From NCBI GenBank assembly GCA_029339505.1, contig JAQISU010001239.1, forward strand, positions 7,557,001-7,621,000: 64,000 nt of DNA, written 5' to 3'. This stretch comes from Unio delphinus (Eukaryota; Mollusca; Bivalvia; Unionida; Unionidae). The notes beneath the pieces are model-generated. The model saw nothing but the letters and a program-made list of their open reading frames with translations, did no database searches and was not told the DNA's origin. Below are positions 1 to 25,587 of this stretch, piece after piece; position 1 is the first letter of the stretch; each line of letters starts with the position of its first letter. The translations under genes were made by a program, and so were the position numbers.

Positions 1-706
1 GCAAAATATCAAGTAATGTATAGAATAAGTTCTTAGATACCATATAACAGGAAACTCATACTAACACTCTGTCAAAAGAATGAATTGTGGTACAAGAAAT
101 GAAACTTCATCGGCCAAACAATATTGAAAAATAGGGTATATCATATTCTCACTTTAAGCCATAAAAAACATTTTTTATCAGTCGCATATATTGAATCCAT
201 ATCATTAATCGGCTTCCAATGTAAGCAAAGGAGGTTTATATATATATATATATATAAGGAATAATGTAAGCTAAAAGACGACAATGGGGATGTGCGGCGT
301 GGATTGCAAGCAATGGTGTATAAAACAAGAACATCAAAGTAAATTGTTGACGGGAGCATGAAATAGCAACAACAAACGACAAACAAGTGAAAACACGATT
401 GTTAGTGCAAATCAGTGGATCATGAAATGCAGGTCATGCAAAAGTGGTTTTGTCATGATGCCATGTCAAGATATACCACATTACACAACGTGTCAAGCAA
501 TAGTGTACAATAAACTGAGAGAACTAAATATACAAAAACTCACTGCGCGGTACAAGCTGATAAGTAACACAAATAACTGAGACTTCTCATTATAAATTGA
601 CAGTAAAGGGTCAAAAGCAGTGGTATTCTTTATCATCAAAACCTCAATGAAAACGTAAGGACTGTTCTCTTACCTTAAGATATCATTTCTGAAAACATCA
701 TATTGT

Positions 707-707
<1 letters not shown>

Positions 708-747
<40 letters not shown>
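708..747. repeat. (CA)n microsatellite
   Basis: Uninterrupted CA dinucleotide run of about 40 bases. Confidence 0.98.
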
Positions 748-749
<2 letters not shown>

Positions 750-922
750 CACACTTTATGGTGGACTCGTGTGTGCCTGAAGACAGCTTAGTTGAATAAT
801 ATGGAAAGTTCAAAATCGTTTTCTTGTCAAACATAATTGTTCTTTTCACATACAATACATTTTAACCAAACTGTTTCAACAGAATTTTACAAAAGTATTT
901 AACACTTATGGGGTTCAAAGCT

Positions 923-925
<3 letters not shown>

Positions 926-973
<48 letters not shown>
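926..973. repeat. (CA)n microsatellite
   Basis: Uninterrupted CA run of about 48 bases, some 180 bases from the previous one. Confidence 0.98.
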
Positions 974-977
<4 letters not shown>

Positions 978-1123
978 CAAGCAGTATAGTTTATCAAAAA
1001 TCCAACTCTTGCTACAATTGACTTATTTTTTTTACATGCAAGTTGTAAAAATTTTAGATACTATTTACCACAAAAATACAATCCAACAAAATGCACACTA
1101 TATTCAGCGATTGTAAAAAACAA

Positions 1124-2720
1124 TCACAAAATGTTCATTTCCATGCATTCCCTGGATTCAAGCATTCTTTCCCACTCAGATCGAAAGTCAAGGTCGTTTG
1201 CATATGTTGACGATAGTTCCAACATGGATCCACAAGTGTGGACACTAGGTAGTCTTCCTTTTCCATGACGTACAATAAACTGAATATCAATCTTATCTAC
1301 ACAAATTAAATCTGATCCAGTCAGAAACCCGAGGAAGTTTATAAAATGCCATTTATTTCTTCCTCGAATAAATTAATGAACAAATCCAATAGAAGCATTT
1401 TCTTCCTTTGTTCTTGGTGAAGCACAGTTCAGCTCTATTGATTTTGGTATGTTTGGGTACTATCTTCCATACAGGGTTCTGATTGATTCAGGATCTGAAA
1501 AATCAATTTGCCAAAAACCTTCAAAAAAACCACCTCTAATAGCATCTAGGGCATAATAAATTTCTTGGATTAATACTTTGTGTGCAATATTTTGTACAAT
1601 TCTTAATGCCATTTCACTCAACTCTGGGATTTTGTGACACTGAAATCGGTCAAGCAGACAAAGTAGCTAGTTTTGTTCATACAGTATTATTCTTTCAACA
1701 GCCCCAATAACATCCTTTTCTAACTGTGAAACATTTAAAAGGAATGGGTCTTTCCATAACTATGGAGTGACAGAATTTTCCCCATGTACTACGGCAATAA
1801 AGAAAGCTGTAGCTAAACTATTGGATAATATTTGTGTTCCTTTTATTCCTTGATGAAAAGTCTTCATACGGCCTCCCATTTGTCTTGACCATAGTCCTGA
1901 AATATACAAGGTATTCCATAAACCTTGCTATCTGCATTTTGGAAGGAAAATGATTTCCAAAATGCTGCATATGCATTCCTTGATAATTAATCTGCATCAT
2001 GTCCACATTAATTTACAAACTTGAAATTAAATTTTGTATTCAAAATATCAGATGCTTTGAAATATTGCACCATTTCCTCCTGTAAATTAGAACGGTGCAG
2101 CATAATGGTCTTAACACCATTTCGTCTTATGCTTTTGACAGATCAATGACTGGATGCAACTGCTCTTGGGAATGAATTGTTGTCATCAGAAACTCATGTG
2201 AATCAAGTGTTAACTCACACACTATATGATCGAAGGCAAATTATCATTGGAGTCAAAATAATGAATAATGTTTAGTTGAAGCAATCCCCAAGTCATGTAT
2301 TATCATAAGTAGTTGACTTTTCAAAACCAATCATATTTACAGCTTGTTTATTATCAGGTAGCTGTAGTTCAATGCTGGATACATGTGTTATTGCACTTAT
2401 ATTGACTTGTCCTTGAAGCTGAGGAGACTTCTGACCTAAATCAGACTGGTTTTGATGTATGAGCTGTTCAGAAATGCCTGGTTCTGTATTATTTATTTCT
2501 TTGCTGTTGTTACCATTCAAGTTTCTTGTGTGTGCTGTTCAACATAAAGCCTAAGAGCCTTCAGTTTTGTGGATTCATTTAAATCCTTCAAAATCAGTTC
2601 ATCAGACAATTTTTCATGCGTTTGATCAGTTCTTTACCTGTGGATAATTTATCAGAAACAGTTGTATCAAGGTACACTTGAACAGCTCTTGTTCCGCCAC
2701 CATATGTTGACCTTATTTAC
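1124..2720 (-). pseudogene. Decayed HECT-like multicopy gene
   Basis: Read on the minus strand, pieces in shifting frames resemble the C-terminal HECT-like part of multicopy proteins often annotated in fish and invertebrates as G2/M-phase E3 ligase-like. Recognisable pieces include LQEEMVQYFKASDI, then AYAAFWKSF, then FLGFLTGSDLICVDKI, then HTCGSMLELSSTYA. The frame ends at a stop at 1126-1124, where the family usually ends. The last ~60 codons are intact, but several stops and frameshifts lie further upstream. The N-terminal part (about 2290-2720) is only weakly recognisable. The function of such copies is not established and many sit among transposons. The catalytic cysteine region was not identified. 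Family recognition is from memory of homologues, not a search. Confidence 0.6.
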
Positions 2721-3079
2721 GTCTGACCACTAATGCTATTGCTGACCACGAGCAATTATCTCAGCCTTAAAGGAACCCACATTCACTACGGTGGGCCAGA
2801 GATCACCAGGACTTGTACAATGAGCAACCAATCTAAAAATTAAAGATGAAAGTAACCATAGAAACCAGCAAGTGACCCAAAAATGAGTATTCAATATAAT
2901 TTAAGTAATTAAATCATTCCAGGAATAATCAGACTAGCAAAACTAACTGAAGAAAAAAAAATAGAGTATAACATAAATACAAACATCAAATGAGGATAAG
3001 ACGTAGATATTGAAGAAAACGAGGAATCAATAACATCAAGTCTAATAAGGGTAGGAACAAAACAAACAAAATAACATCA

Positions 3080-4160
3080 ACTAGGTGTAGCAACATGAAA
3101 ATCCATAGCACAAGTCAAGGAACCAAACACGCGAAAATCTAACGTTCTCTAACCTTTCTCTAAATACAGCCTCCTTGACAGTACTTAAAAACCAGCAATT
3201 AACAAATTCGAAAGTTAGGACACCAAATATTAAGTAACTTAGATGGTCTGAGACAATTGCAACGATTTTACTCCACCGATATGGTTTAAGTTGGACAATA
3301 TAAGGTGGTCTAAAAGTCCAAAGACTAACATTCCCTGCAGCACAAGGCTGCAAATAAGATACAGCTTTAAATAAATAAGTTACCAACTTAACCACTATAA
3401 GGCAGTCAAAACACCAAGAATATCAAGTCCAGAAGCACAAGTTTGTACATTTAAACTAAGGATGAAGAACTATGACCGAAATATAATGAATATAAGGTGG
3501 TCAAAAGCCCAAGAACATCTGACACAATGCTTCAACCATCAATCTAAATAGAAAATAGTTAACCGGAACGTAAAAAATATAAGGTGGTTTCGAAACATCA
3601 GGGCAGGGACTCAATAACCGCACAACACTTACAACCCAGCTGTCACATGGGGATGTATTCTTTATGGATTCATAACAGCACAGTCTATCACATTGATAGA
3701 TAAAGGTTTGAAACACGATACCCTGGAGTATGGAAGCATCACTGACCGACCTAGGCGCAGCCCTGAACGAGCCACCTGTCCATCCTTTCCACCATCAAAC
3801 ATCTCCGCCTCCACATACCACACGTGCAATGCACTCAATATATAGTAGTTATGTCGACTCGGATCAAAAAGGATGACTGCGTGGTGGGCCAATTCCCACT
3901 CATCATGGTCTTCCATCTACTTCGATAGTTGCTCAATATCTACTCCGATCTGACGGCCTAATTAAATATGTTCTATAAACACATAAATGCCTTGGGAAAG
4001 TGGCACATTTCCTATTCCAAGGAGAAGTTAGATACTAAGCGTGTGCTAAGATTAAATAGTGCCAAATGGCTCTAGTAGCCAAGTGCACATTAAATCCAAA
4101 TTTCATTAATTCGGTCTGGGTAGGTCTTATATCATCACATTCAGACAGTGGACATTGAAC
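3080..4160 (+). repeat. LINE 5' region, copy A, with ~92-bp monomers
   Basis: This is one of three diverged copies of the same sequence (others at 4985-5245 and 5985-6840). Its first part holds units each led by a TAAGGTGGTC-like box at about 3302, 3397, 3493 and 3581. Each box is followed about 20-30 bases later by a CACAAGGCTG-like box. The unit spacing is 88-96 bases. A unique part follows, with shared blocks such as GGCACATTTCCTAT. Because copy B runs straight into reverse transcriptase coding sequence, the best reading is a LINE 5' UTR and promoter region. An LTR was considered less likely. Confidence 0.6.
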
Positions 4161-4259
4161 GAGTAGGACCGGCTTAATCGGAGCTCATGACCTGTTAACA
4201 GCAGAATATAGGTGCATCTAGAAAAGCAGACTTGGACTAACTGCGGCTCTAAACATGAG

Positions 4260-4600
4260 AATATTCTAGGCGTATAGCTGCCAATGAATGCCATGATGTT
4301 GCCCCTGAAGCTACTCCAGAAAAGGAACATCCAGTTTATTTGGAAACTGGATAAAGAAAATAGCCGAACAACGGAATGCTGGAATACCGCCTATCTTGCA
4401 GCTATACCATATTGCCACGCGGACATGGACTACCAACCAATGGCGCATTGACCTGGTGAAGGCAGAATATGAGGCAACTACGAATGTATTGCCTGAATAT
4501 ATGGTTCTTATTTGGTACGAGAACCCTTTTCGAACAAGTTTTTTTTAACGAAACCTGACTTGGTTAAATTCGAACACCGCTCAAAATTAACAAGCTATTT
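4260..4600 (+). pseudogene. Possible LINE ORF1 (gag-like) fragment
   Basis: In one frame from about 4380 to 4545 the translation runs without stops through blocks such as HIATRTWTTNQWRIDLVKAE and LIWYENPFRTS. It reads like a conserved structural domain, and its position directly after the copy A 5' region suggests ORF1 of the same LINE. No zinc knuckle was seen and the frame breaks near 4546. The family assignment is an inference. Confidence 0.35.
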
Positions 4601-4984
4601 CACCTTGCAGTGACTATACTATTTGCGTCGCATATACATTTTAGCATTCAAACGTGTTAGGGACTTACAATATGTACAAATTGTACTAGAAACATTGGTT
4701 ATGTTTTGAAAGATGACAAATTCTACCACTTTATGGATTTGACTCTTAATTGCACAAGTGGCGTCCACGTTATTGGCATGTCTCTATTCATTAGTAAAAC
4801 TGAAATATATTTGAAATAAGTACGTTCCCGGCGTTTTAATGTTACAACGTCCATGGGCTGGCTTGCCGAATGCATTTCTTTCCCTGCCATCATTCGGATC
4901 GCTCAAAATGGCGGAATGTGAAACTATTTTCAACCGCTACATCACCATATGTGATATTGCACACCACTAGCAGCCTGATTGGCT

Positions 4985-5245
4985 GATAGAGTTGAGTGTG
5001 TGATGGGTCTATTCCCACTTACCCAGGGTCTTACATTCAGGTTGATAGTCACTCAATAGCTACACCGACATGAGGATCAAATTACATAGCAGTCTATGAG
5101 TGCATAAATGCCTGGGGGATGTGGCAACATTTCTTCCCCCAGGAGTATTTAAACAGCCTGCCTCGCTGGCATTAAACAGTGTCAAATGACTTTAGTAGTT
5201 GAGTGCACTTTATATGCAAATTTCAGTTCGATTCAGTCTTTCTAA
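4985..5245 (+). repeat. LINE 5' region, copy B (3' part only)
   Basis: Aligns by eye to the last ~250 bases of copy A and copy C. Shared features are a GGTCTATTCCCAC-like block, a CATAAATGCCT block, an AGGAGTATTTAAA block and the final GTGCACTTTATATGC. It joins directly to reverse transcriptase coding sequence at about 5246, so the element is internally deleted. Confidence 0.6.
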
Positions 5246-5850
5246 TAAAAACCAGAGAAGGGGACACTTACTCGGAAGAACACACCCATGAAAATGGAAC
5301 CCCACAAGGGCGTGTACTCAGCCACACTATTTTCAACGGTAGCAGTATTATTTACCCGATATAGCAGAATCACTAAACAATACTCTAAATTAACCATCTA
5401 AAATTAAGAGATTCAATTTGTAAAAGTAGCCCCATTTCTGGGAATGTATTATGACGAACATCAAACATGGGCACACCACATAAATGAACTAGTTTAATGA
5501 TGTATCCAGGACAATAACTTAGTAAGAATCATTAAAGGTACAAAGTCGGGAATAAATCAGGAAACTATACGAACCTTATACAGGGCTCTAATAAGATCTA
5601 AACTAAACTATGGATGCTAAATATACAATAAAGCATCCAAAAGTCATTTAAATAAATTAGAAAAAATATACAGGGAACAGCCCTTCTGACTGGTATTGCC
5701 GCCCTGACAAATACTTCACTAGCTGAGCTGCAAATTTTAACGACAGAACTGCCGCTACATCTAAGAAGGCAGGAACTTATCCTAAAAAAGCAGCCACAAT
5801 ATCAATCCATCCAAGACCTCACTCCAGCTACATAGTAATTAATAAATGTA
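5246..5850 (+). pseudogene. I/Jockey-like LINE reverse transcriptase, C-terminal remnant
   Basis: The translation in shifting frames gives ENGTPQG (the RT motif before the catalytic box), then LGMYYDEHQTWAHHI, then LYRALIRSKLNYGC, and finally LQILTTELPLHLRRQELILK. This order is typical of the thumb and C-terminal part of I- and Jockey-type LINE ORF2. The catalytic FADD box that should follow ENGTPQG is missing or unreadable. Several stops and shifts are present. Which clade it belongs to is uncertain. Confidence 0.65.
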
Positions 5851-5984
5851 ATATACCGTTTATGACAACACTGAAAAACTCCAACCCTGTGGGAAATTAT
5901 AATTAACATCTATAGATGGTCATAGTTCAGACCGTCATAAAATTGATACAAACCATATGGTTCCAAATTAGACAACATACGTTA

Positions 5985-6840
5985 GTATAAAAGGCCAAAT
6001 ACTACTAGGCTCCGCAGAACAAGGCTGCAAATAAGCTAAAATATAGGTGGTAGGACCCCGACTTAAGGTAGCCTTAAAGCCCAATTGATATTAGGCCACG
6101 CAGTACAAGACTACACATACAAACTTACAATTAAGAAACAGGGCCCAAAATTAACGAATGTAAGGTGGTCAAAAACTAAGACTATCAGGCACAGAGGCAC
6201 AATGCTGAAAAAATAGTACTATTAGAAATTAGGCAACCAAATTTAAGATATCTAAGGTGGTGTCAAACCCAGAACCATCAGGAAAAGCGGGACAATAACT
6301 GCAAAATAATAAATTAAACTGTCAGACAGGGTTGTATACTCTACTCTAGATTCTTAGCAACAGCACATAGTCTATCCAAATTGATAGGAAAACGTTTTAG
6401 ACCAGGTACCATGGAGTATAAAAGCACAACTGAATCATCAGGCAAAACCCTCCAGAGCCATCTCTCCTTCTCTGCCACTACTTGACACCACAATCCTTAC
6501 GTGCAGTGTGCAAGCCATAACATCAGTGATATCGGCTGTAATCAAAGTATGAGTGCGTGCTGGGTCAAATACTATTCATCACGGCCCTCCATCCTGATCG
6601 GTGGGAACTTAATTGTAACTACGATCTGACTGCCAAATTAAATGTGTATCCTTGAACACATAAAGGCTTTGGGAAATGGCACATTTCCTATCTCAAGGAG
6701 TAATTAAATACCTAGCTTTGTTAGGATAAAGCAGTGCTACATGGCTCTCATTAAGGTAGCCGGAAAGTACTTTCATTCAAACATTTCGTTCGTTCGAGTC
6801 TAGCTACCTATCGTTGTCACATCAACTAAAAGATGATATA
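5985..6840 (+). repeat. LINE 5' region, copy C, with ~92-bp monomers
   Basis: Third copy of the 5' region. Monomer boxes TAAGGTGGT-like occur at about 6067, 6162 and 6253. They are followed by a block parallel to copy A (CAGTCTATC/CATAGTCTATCC, then ATACCCTGGAGTAT/GTACCATGGAGTAT) and the GGCACATTTCCTAT block at about 6680. A TATAAAAG box lies near 6417. No ORF follows that could be recognised. Confidence 0.6.
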
Positions 6841-8060
6841 TCCAATATATAAGCAGAACATCTAAACTATAAAAACTCCAAATGCTACTTGGAGCATGCT
6901 AGATGACTCCTGGACCTGCTGGCTATGGATGTCATAGCCGAACAGGACATGATAGAGAAGGAGGAAGAAGTGAAAACACACAAGAAGAGGAGGATATGAA
7001 GAAGGAAAAAAAACACTGTCAGGTGAAACCTGAGGTGATGACACCTCCACAACCAGGCCCAGAACGACAGCCATAGCCACCGACACAACATGCACAACTT
7101 CATCCACGGTTGTGATATAGAGGATGAAAACACGAACATGCCTTCACTATCTCACCTCGGTTTGCTAAATAGACGCTTCTATTAAGCATTGACGAGGAAG
7201 CCTTGGTTAGCCTCGTCGACGCCTGTACAAAGTTAGTCTGTTCGCCCTCTCTATAATGAGACTCTGTCTCTGTAGCAGCCTTTTCTAATGAAATATTTTC
7301 AGTTTGAAATAGTTTCGGTTTGTCTGAAATAGTTTCGGTTTCCGTAGAAGCCTTATTTTTGTTTGAAAACTTGGTCTGTTCACCCTCTCTGCTGCTGAGG
7401 AGGGTTTGATTATTGTATGTATTATCTGTTTTATTTCATTTTATGTGCACTATCTGATGTATGTCTCTAGCACAATATTTTGAATCACAGATGTTGAACT
7501 TAGCCATATATAGTAGAGTATGACATGCGAACCATTTTTGGGCCATTACAGCGGCGCTCTAATGAAGCTGGAAAAAATACGATGTACTCTCAACCCCAAT
7601 CCAAACTAAATAAAATATAAAGAGTTTCTGATTATAAAGTAGAAAACAAACCCTTTAATTGGAAAGGTAATAGTTATATTATGTGAGACTTATACAATTA
7701 AGTGACATTAGGTAGAATACTAAGTTAAACATACAACCTGTGATGGAATATAAGGCGTACAACATCTCTTTAAAATGTTCTTAAGTGGCTCTGTCCGACC
7801 TTCAACACCGAGTCATGCTCGGTTAAATTCAGGCCTGTATTGTTCATTGTTTAAATCATTCTATATTTATCCGGCAAGAAAATACCCTCTGTTAATCAGA
7901 ACAATATCTGCGGGAATTCGCCCGAGACATAATCTAGAAATCTCATACATGCTCAGTCAATACGATAATATTTTGCGTATTGTTTTTGATGGGGTTTCTA
8001 GGTTTAATGCTTTTGCACAACTACTGTGGCCCACCTCACCTTAATTTAAATGAATGCTTT

Positions 8061-8063
<3 letters not shown>
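6841..8063. other. Intergenic, dispersed repeat pieces
   Basis: No gene seen. Around 7165-7400 two diverged blocks contain TTAGTCTGTTCGCCCTCTCT-like sequence; a related block recurs at about 33500-33540. The open frames on the minus strand at 6862-7139 show no recognisable protein. Confidence 0.5.

Positions 8064-8139
<76 letters not shown>
8064..8139. repeat. (CT)n microsatellite
   Basis: About 76 bases of uninterrupted TC/CT repeat. Confidence 0.98.
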
Positions 8140-8142
<3 letters not shown>

Positions 8143-9526
8143 GTAAGCCAATTTTCCAACAATTTTTGTGAAGTTCTGGATTCTCTTTTACATATGTCTT
8201 GTGAAAATTGCAAGATCTTTCGCTCATATAATTTACATAGTCTGTCACATGATAAATTTGATAGAACAAATTGTATATCCGTTACAATCCCATCATCAGA
8301 TACAAGGTCTGAATGATGTTCTCATGTAAATGATATATCCTTCTTCACTGACATCTCTAATGATGTTACTGATACTATAACAAGCCGACGTGCCAACATA
8401 TAATTTAATCGTGAGATCATTTTCGCATTTCCTTTCATTCCGTTTGTTTCTTGCAAGTCACTATACTTAATGGGTATGATGAAACCCGTAATTTACTTAA
8501 AGCCTTTCTCCCCCTACCATCGGCAATAAATCTAAGATAAGAATCGGTTTCGAAGATATCAACAAAATGATGATCTTATCTATAATTCTCTAAACATCTT
8601 TATAACACTAATCATAATGAAACATGTATTTTTAGTTTTTGTTCATAGGCAATACAAAAGAAGACAAGTTGACTTAATTAGGATAATACCGAAATTTGTC
8701 AGAGCCTTTAGATCAGTAGTAGTTACTACCACGTTAGAAACCAGCTTTTATTCTTCTTTTCTTCACACTCAGTAAGCAATTGTTGCTATATTTGTTGCGA
8801 AGAATAACCATTTCAGATTTTTTTGTTCAGTTTGAACTAGTACCTAATGATGCTCACATATATATGTATGTAAAGTGGATATTGTGCCAACTGTCCTGAT
8901 ATAAATATACCATTGGTAGAGAGTTTAAAATCTAATAACCACCTTCACTTTTATCTATGTACCCATTCTATATTTTTACCTTTAAATACATCCTCAAATA
9001 TCGCGGCAATAACAAAGAATTCGAATCAATCAAATCACACATTATATACACTAGATATTGTAGATTGTTTATATTATGCAAACGTGTGTTCAAGGATTTG
9101 ACACCTTGCCAGTACAAGTATATCTCGCACATCGAAATAAGACCCTGCTTGTATAAGAAGTCCCGCAAAAAAATTAAATTAACCCAGTAGATAAACAGCT
9201 ATAAATTATAACATTTTTATTCTGCCAAATTTACAGGTATATGACATTTTATTTGGTGTGCATGAATAACGTCAAAATAACTTTTTATATCATTCGGTTA
9301 AACGGGTTACTTATTTATGTAGGTCATAGTCTTTTATCCCAGGTGACTTTTGTTCATGTTGATAAAAGGCCAAAGTGTGTGAGCAACAACAGATTTAGAA
9401 CAAGGGAGATCCGTTTCTGGTGACTACAGAAAAAAATAAAAATACAATGTAAACGAAAAATGTTTGAAGGTTTTTCTATATAGTTTTGAATGTATGTGTG
9501 TGTGTGTGTGTGTGTGAGTGTGTTTG
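8140..9526. other. Intergenic, no gene seen
   Basis: AT-rich sequence with several short open frames on both strands, none with a recognisable domain or splice structure. A short (TG)n run lies at about 9491-9516. Confidence 0.55.
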
Positions 9527-9815
9527 ACTTGGATTTTTACTTTTCAGTGATATCACTTCATCGTCTGTTGTCAGGCAGTTTTAATGATGTCTTGCACAGG
9601 AGCAACATACCGAAGACCCGTAGCATCACGTCCCACTCAATCACAATATCCTGACAGCAGGCCGACCAGTCCTAACACTAACCTCTTAATGATGAGCGAA
9701 AAGCGAGACAGCTGCCAAGTATCAATTTATGTCTTTGGTATGACATGGCAAGGGTTTGAACAAACGACATTCTGTATCCGAGGCGGACGCTCTACCCACT
9801 TAGGCCACCGGAATA
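9527..9815 (-). mobile_element. tRNA-headed SINE, copy 1
   Basis: Read on the minus strand it starts with a tRNA-like head (CCGGTGGCCTAAGTGGGTAG, an A-box-like block, then a TTCAAACCC B-box-like block). The body has ATACCAAAGAC and GTTAGTGTTAGGACTGGTC, and the 3' end is A-rich. The same order and blocks occur on the plus strand at 17410-17735, so this is one SINE family present twice. The ends are approximate. Confidence 0.8.
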
Positions 9816-9967
9816 TTATTGGATGATTCTGGTTCCAATTAGTTATATCTATGTATATTTGATTCCAGTATAGAAATTGTTTGCAACATGGATTTACAAG
9901 AAAGAAATATAAATTTATTATAAAATGATACCCGTATTTACAGCTCAAATAAATAATCAAAATAGTC

Positions 9968-23157
<13,190 letters not shown>

Positions 23158-23545
23158 CGGTGTACCATCTGTCTGTATCATATTTGAAATCGTTTATTTG
23201 TGGATAATCTCTTTCAAGTTTATATATGGTTTTTTTATTAAAAAAAATGAGGAGCTGTCTATTCTTACAAAGATTGTCTCATTTAAACATAATATTGAAC
23301 AATGAACATTTTTCTGGGCCTAAAACTCCAAACTATATACAAATGTAAAGGTACTGAGATCTACAAGAAATTGATAAGACATCAAAGGCAACTTTTGAAG
23401 ATGAAATGTCTCTTTGTCTTTTTATTTTGTTAGCGATGTAATTATTCTAGATACCCGAACAAATATTAAAAAATGTGTCATTCCACATTTGTATATTGTA
23501 CTAGTAGTGTCAAACATGATTCAATCATTGAATGAATCAAATAAC

Positions 23546-23551
23546 AATAAA
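23546..23551 (+). terminator. Candidate polyadenylation signal
   Basis: AATAAA about 390 bases after the stop codon of exon 8. It is a plausible signal but unproven. Confidence 0.35.
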
Positions 23552-23998
23552 AGCAAAATTAATCCTAACTGTTCCAAATATTTATGTAAATGTCAGACAT
23601 TTGTTAATGCAATTTATTCATATTTCGTTATATAGTAATGCTTATGAACTAACTATTCCGAGTTTGATGCAGTTGCATATTTGAGTTCAAACTATGCATT
23701 CATGTTTTGATTCTGTCAAAGCAGTACACTCGGTTTGTCAGCATCTTAGGTTTATAAAACGAAATTGAGATGTTCAGTATAATTACAGATTATACATATA
23801 ATTTATTTACAAATGAGCGTGGAACTGTTTACTTGTTTTCTTGTTGCCCAGACATATTTTATACCGCATTAAAGTTACAGATGTAAAGGTAGATATGTAT
23901 ATCATTTCAGATAACATAGCTACGAGTGTGTTCATTATATAAAACAAAAAACAAATACAGCACACATTGAATTAAAGAATATTTAAATTTATTTCTAG

Positions 23999-24050
23999 AG
24001 AAGTTGATGAACTGTGTTTGTTATATCAGATGGTTCAACAAAACGATGGA
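23999..24050 (+). other. Candidate alternative last exon
   Basis: 52 bases bounded by a good acceptor (TTTATTTCTAG) and a consensus donor (GTAAGT). Joined to exon 7 the phase fits: the first A completes Arg, then EVDELCLLYQMVQQNDG follows. Read through the donor, the frame stops at 24069-24071. It could also be an exon of another gene or chance. Confidence 0.25.
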
Positions 24051-25587
24051 GTAAGTGAATTTCTTGCGTGATCCTCTGGGACTGAATTCCACATAATACA
24101 TGGCACTAGTAAATTGCCAAAGGTTCAAAAACACACATTGTTGAGAATGTAGAGATCTTACATATACAGTTCATACTGTCGTATGTTGTCACTGATAGCT
24201 GCTGATTGCATGAATAATTTAAAAGATTCGTCTAAGCAAGTTATCTTATTTATTATCATTTTATGTATTTATTTACGTATTTTAATGCTATTTACCATGT
24301 TTAGAATTTTGCATAAATGGGGAAATATGGAATGATAGTTAAAAGTGTTAACTATCAATATTTACTGAATTTTCCGCCTTGAAATTATATTGGTGCATTA
24401 CGAGTGCATTATATGTATTAAGTTTACGACAAACACTTCCTTTTACTTATATGCGTGTATTAGTAACCCATGTACCTGATGAAAAGAAAGATAAAAAAAC
24501 CAATAAGAGAAGAAAGGAAATAAACCAACAATACCTCTTTAAACAATTTTCAATTTTGAAAGACAGGTCATGTTTAGTGTTCAACAAAAATGTCAGAAAA
24601 ACCAATATGCACAGGGTATCGATTATCAAAGTTGCATTAACTTCGGAAATACTTATTTCTATTATTTAACTTGTTTTATTGTAATTCATTTCATTATGAT
24701 TAAAGAGAAGAATATATCTTGTTGTATTTTGATTTTCGCTACAAAAATAACAATGGATTCACATTAATTAGGAAACCAACGAGAACAATACCACAGTAAT
24801 AAACAAAACAACAAGAACAATTCCAACAACCTTCTATTGCAAGTACTTAATTAAGAGTTGATGTAATTCTTTCTAGTCAGACATTTTATATGGTTCACCG
24901 TTGTGAAAGAAACCTTCAAATAGGACAGCTAGGCTATGAGAGAGTGATTGTTGAATGAATCTTTCAGATGTTCACTTTCACATAAGTTAATTTATGATTA
25001 AAATACACTTTTGCAGTTTACGATGTTCTGCAAGTAATCCCACAATGTACGAGAACATCCATGAAGCTTGGCACTAAAAATATAATCACGTATATTTAAA
25101 TGGTATTATTGAATTTCAATGTTAGCAAGCTCTATTACAATAGATATAGTAGAGTATTGCATTGAAGAATTGGAAACAAGATAAAAAGTTGTTAACGGCA
25201 AGATATATTGAAAGTGATATCATGCTGCCATTTCGGATTCTTTACCTCGTGCGTGCGGAAACCACCACGATCTAATTTGGGCGCATAGCCATGAAATCGG
25301 ATTGTAACATACTGAGAGTCGGCTCTTATTGCAATCGTATACTGATTAGGCTCATTTTAGTCGAAATCATACAAAGAGGGAGGAAGTACAATATTAACAA
25401 TAATGAGGACTTTGTATAGCCACTAATCGTTAGAAGCTCTAAACGCTTTACATCATCTATCATGATATGACTATACTACAGAGAAACAAAAAACAACACC
25501 CATGAAATTGGAAAACATAAAAACATGCTGAAAACATAAGATAGGAAACATTATTAGGTCTCTAAGGTTGTTCCTGCAGTCAAAAAT

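Larger units (their letters stand above)
1..1123. other. Intergenic, no gene seen
   Basis: No exon or protein similarity was recognised. The stretch is AT-rich and contains a short (TA)n run at 237-256 and two (CA)n microsatellites, listed separately. Confidence 0.6.
23158..25379. other. Downstream region of the ADP-ribosylglycohydrolase gene
   Basis: AT-rich; holds the probable 3' UTR, a candidate alternative exon (23999-24050), and then unassigned sequence. No other gene recognised. Confidence 0.5.

Noticed and set aside
3080..6840. LTRs of a retrovirus-like element (three similar copies)
   Set aside because: The copies are in tandem orientation without PBS or polypurine tract, and copy B runs straight into non-LTR reverse transcriptase sequence, so a LINE 5' region fits better.
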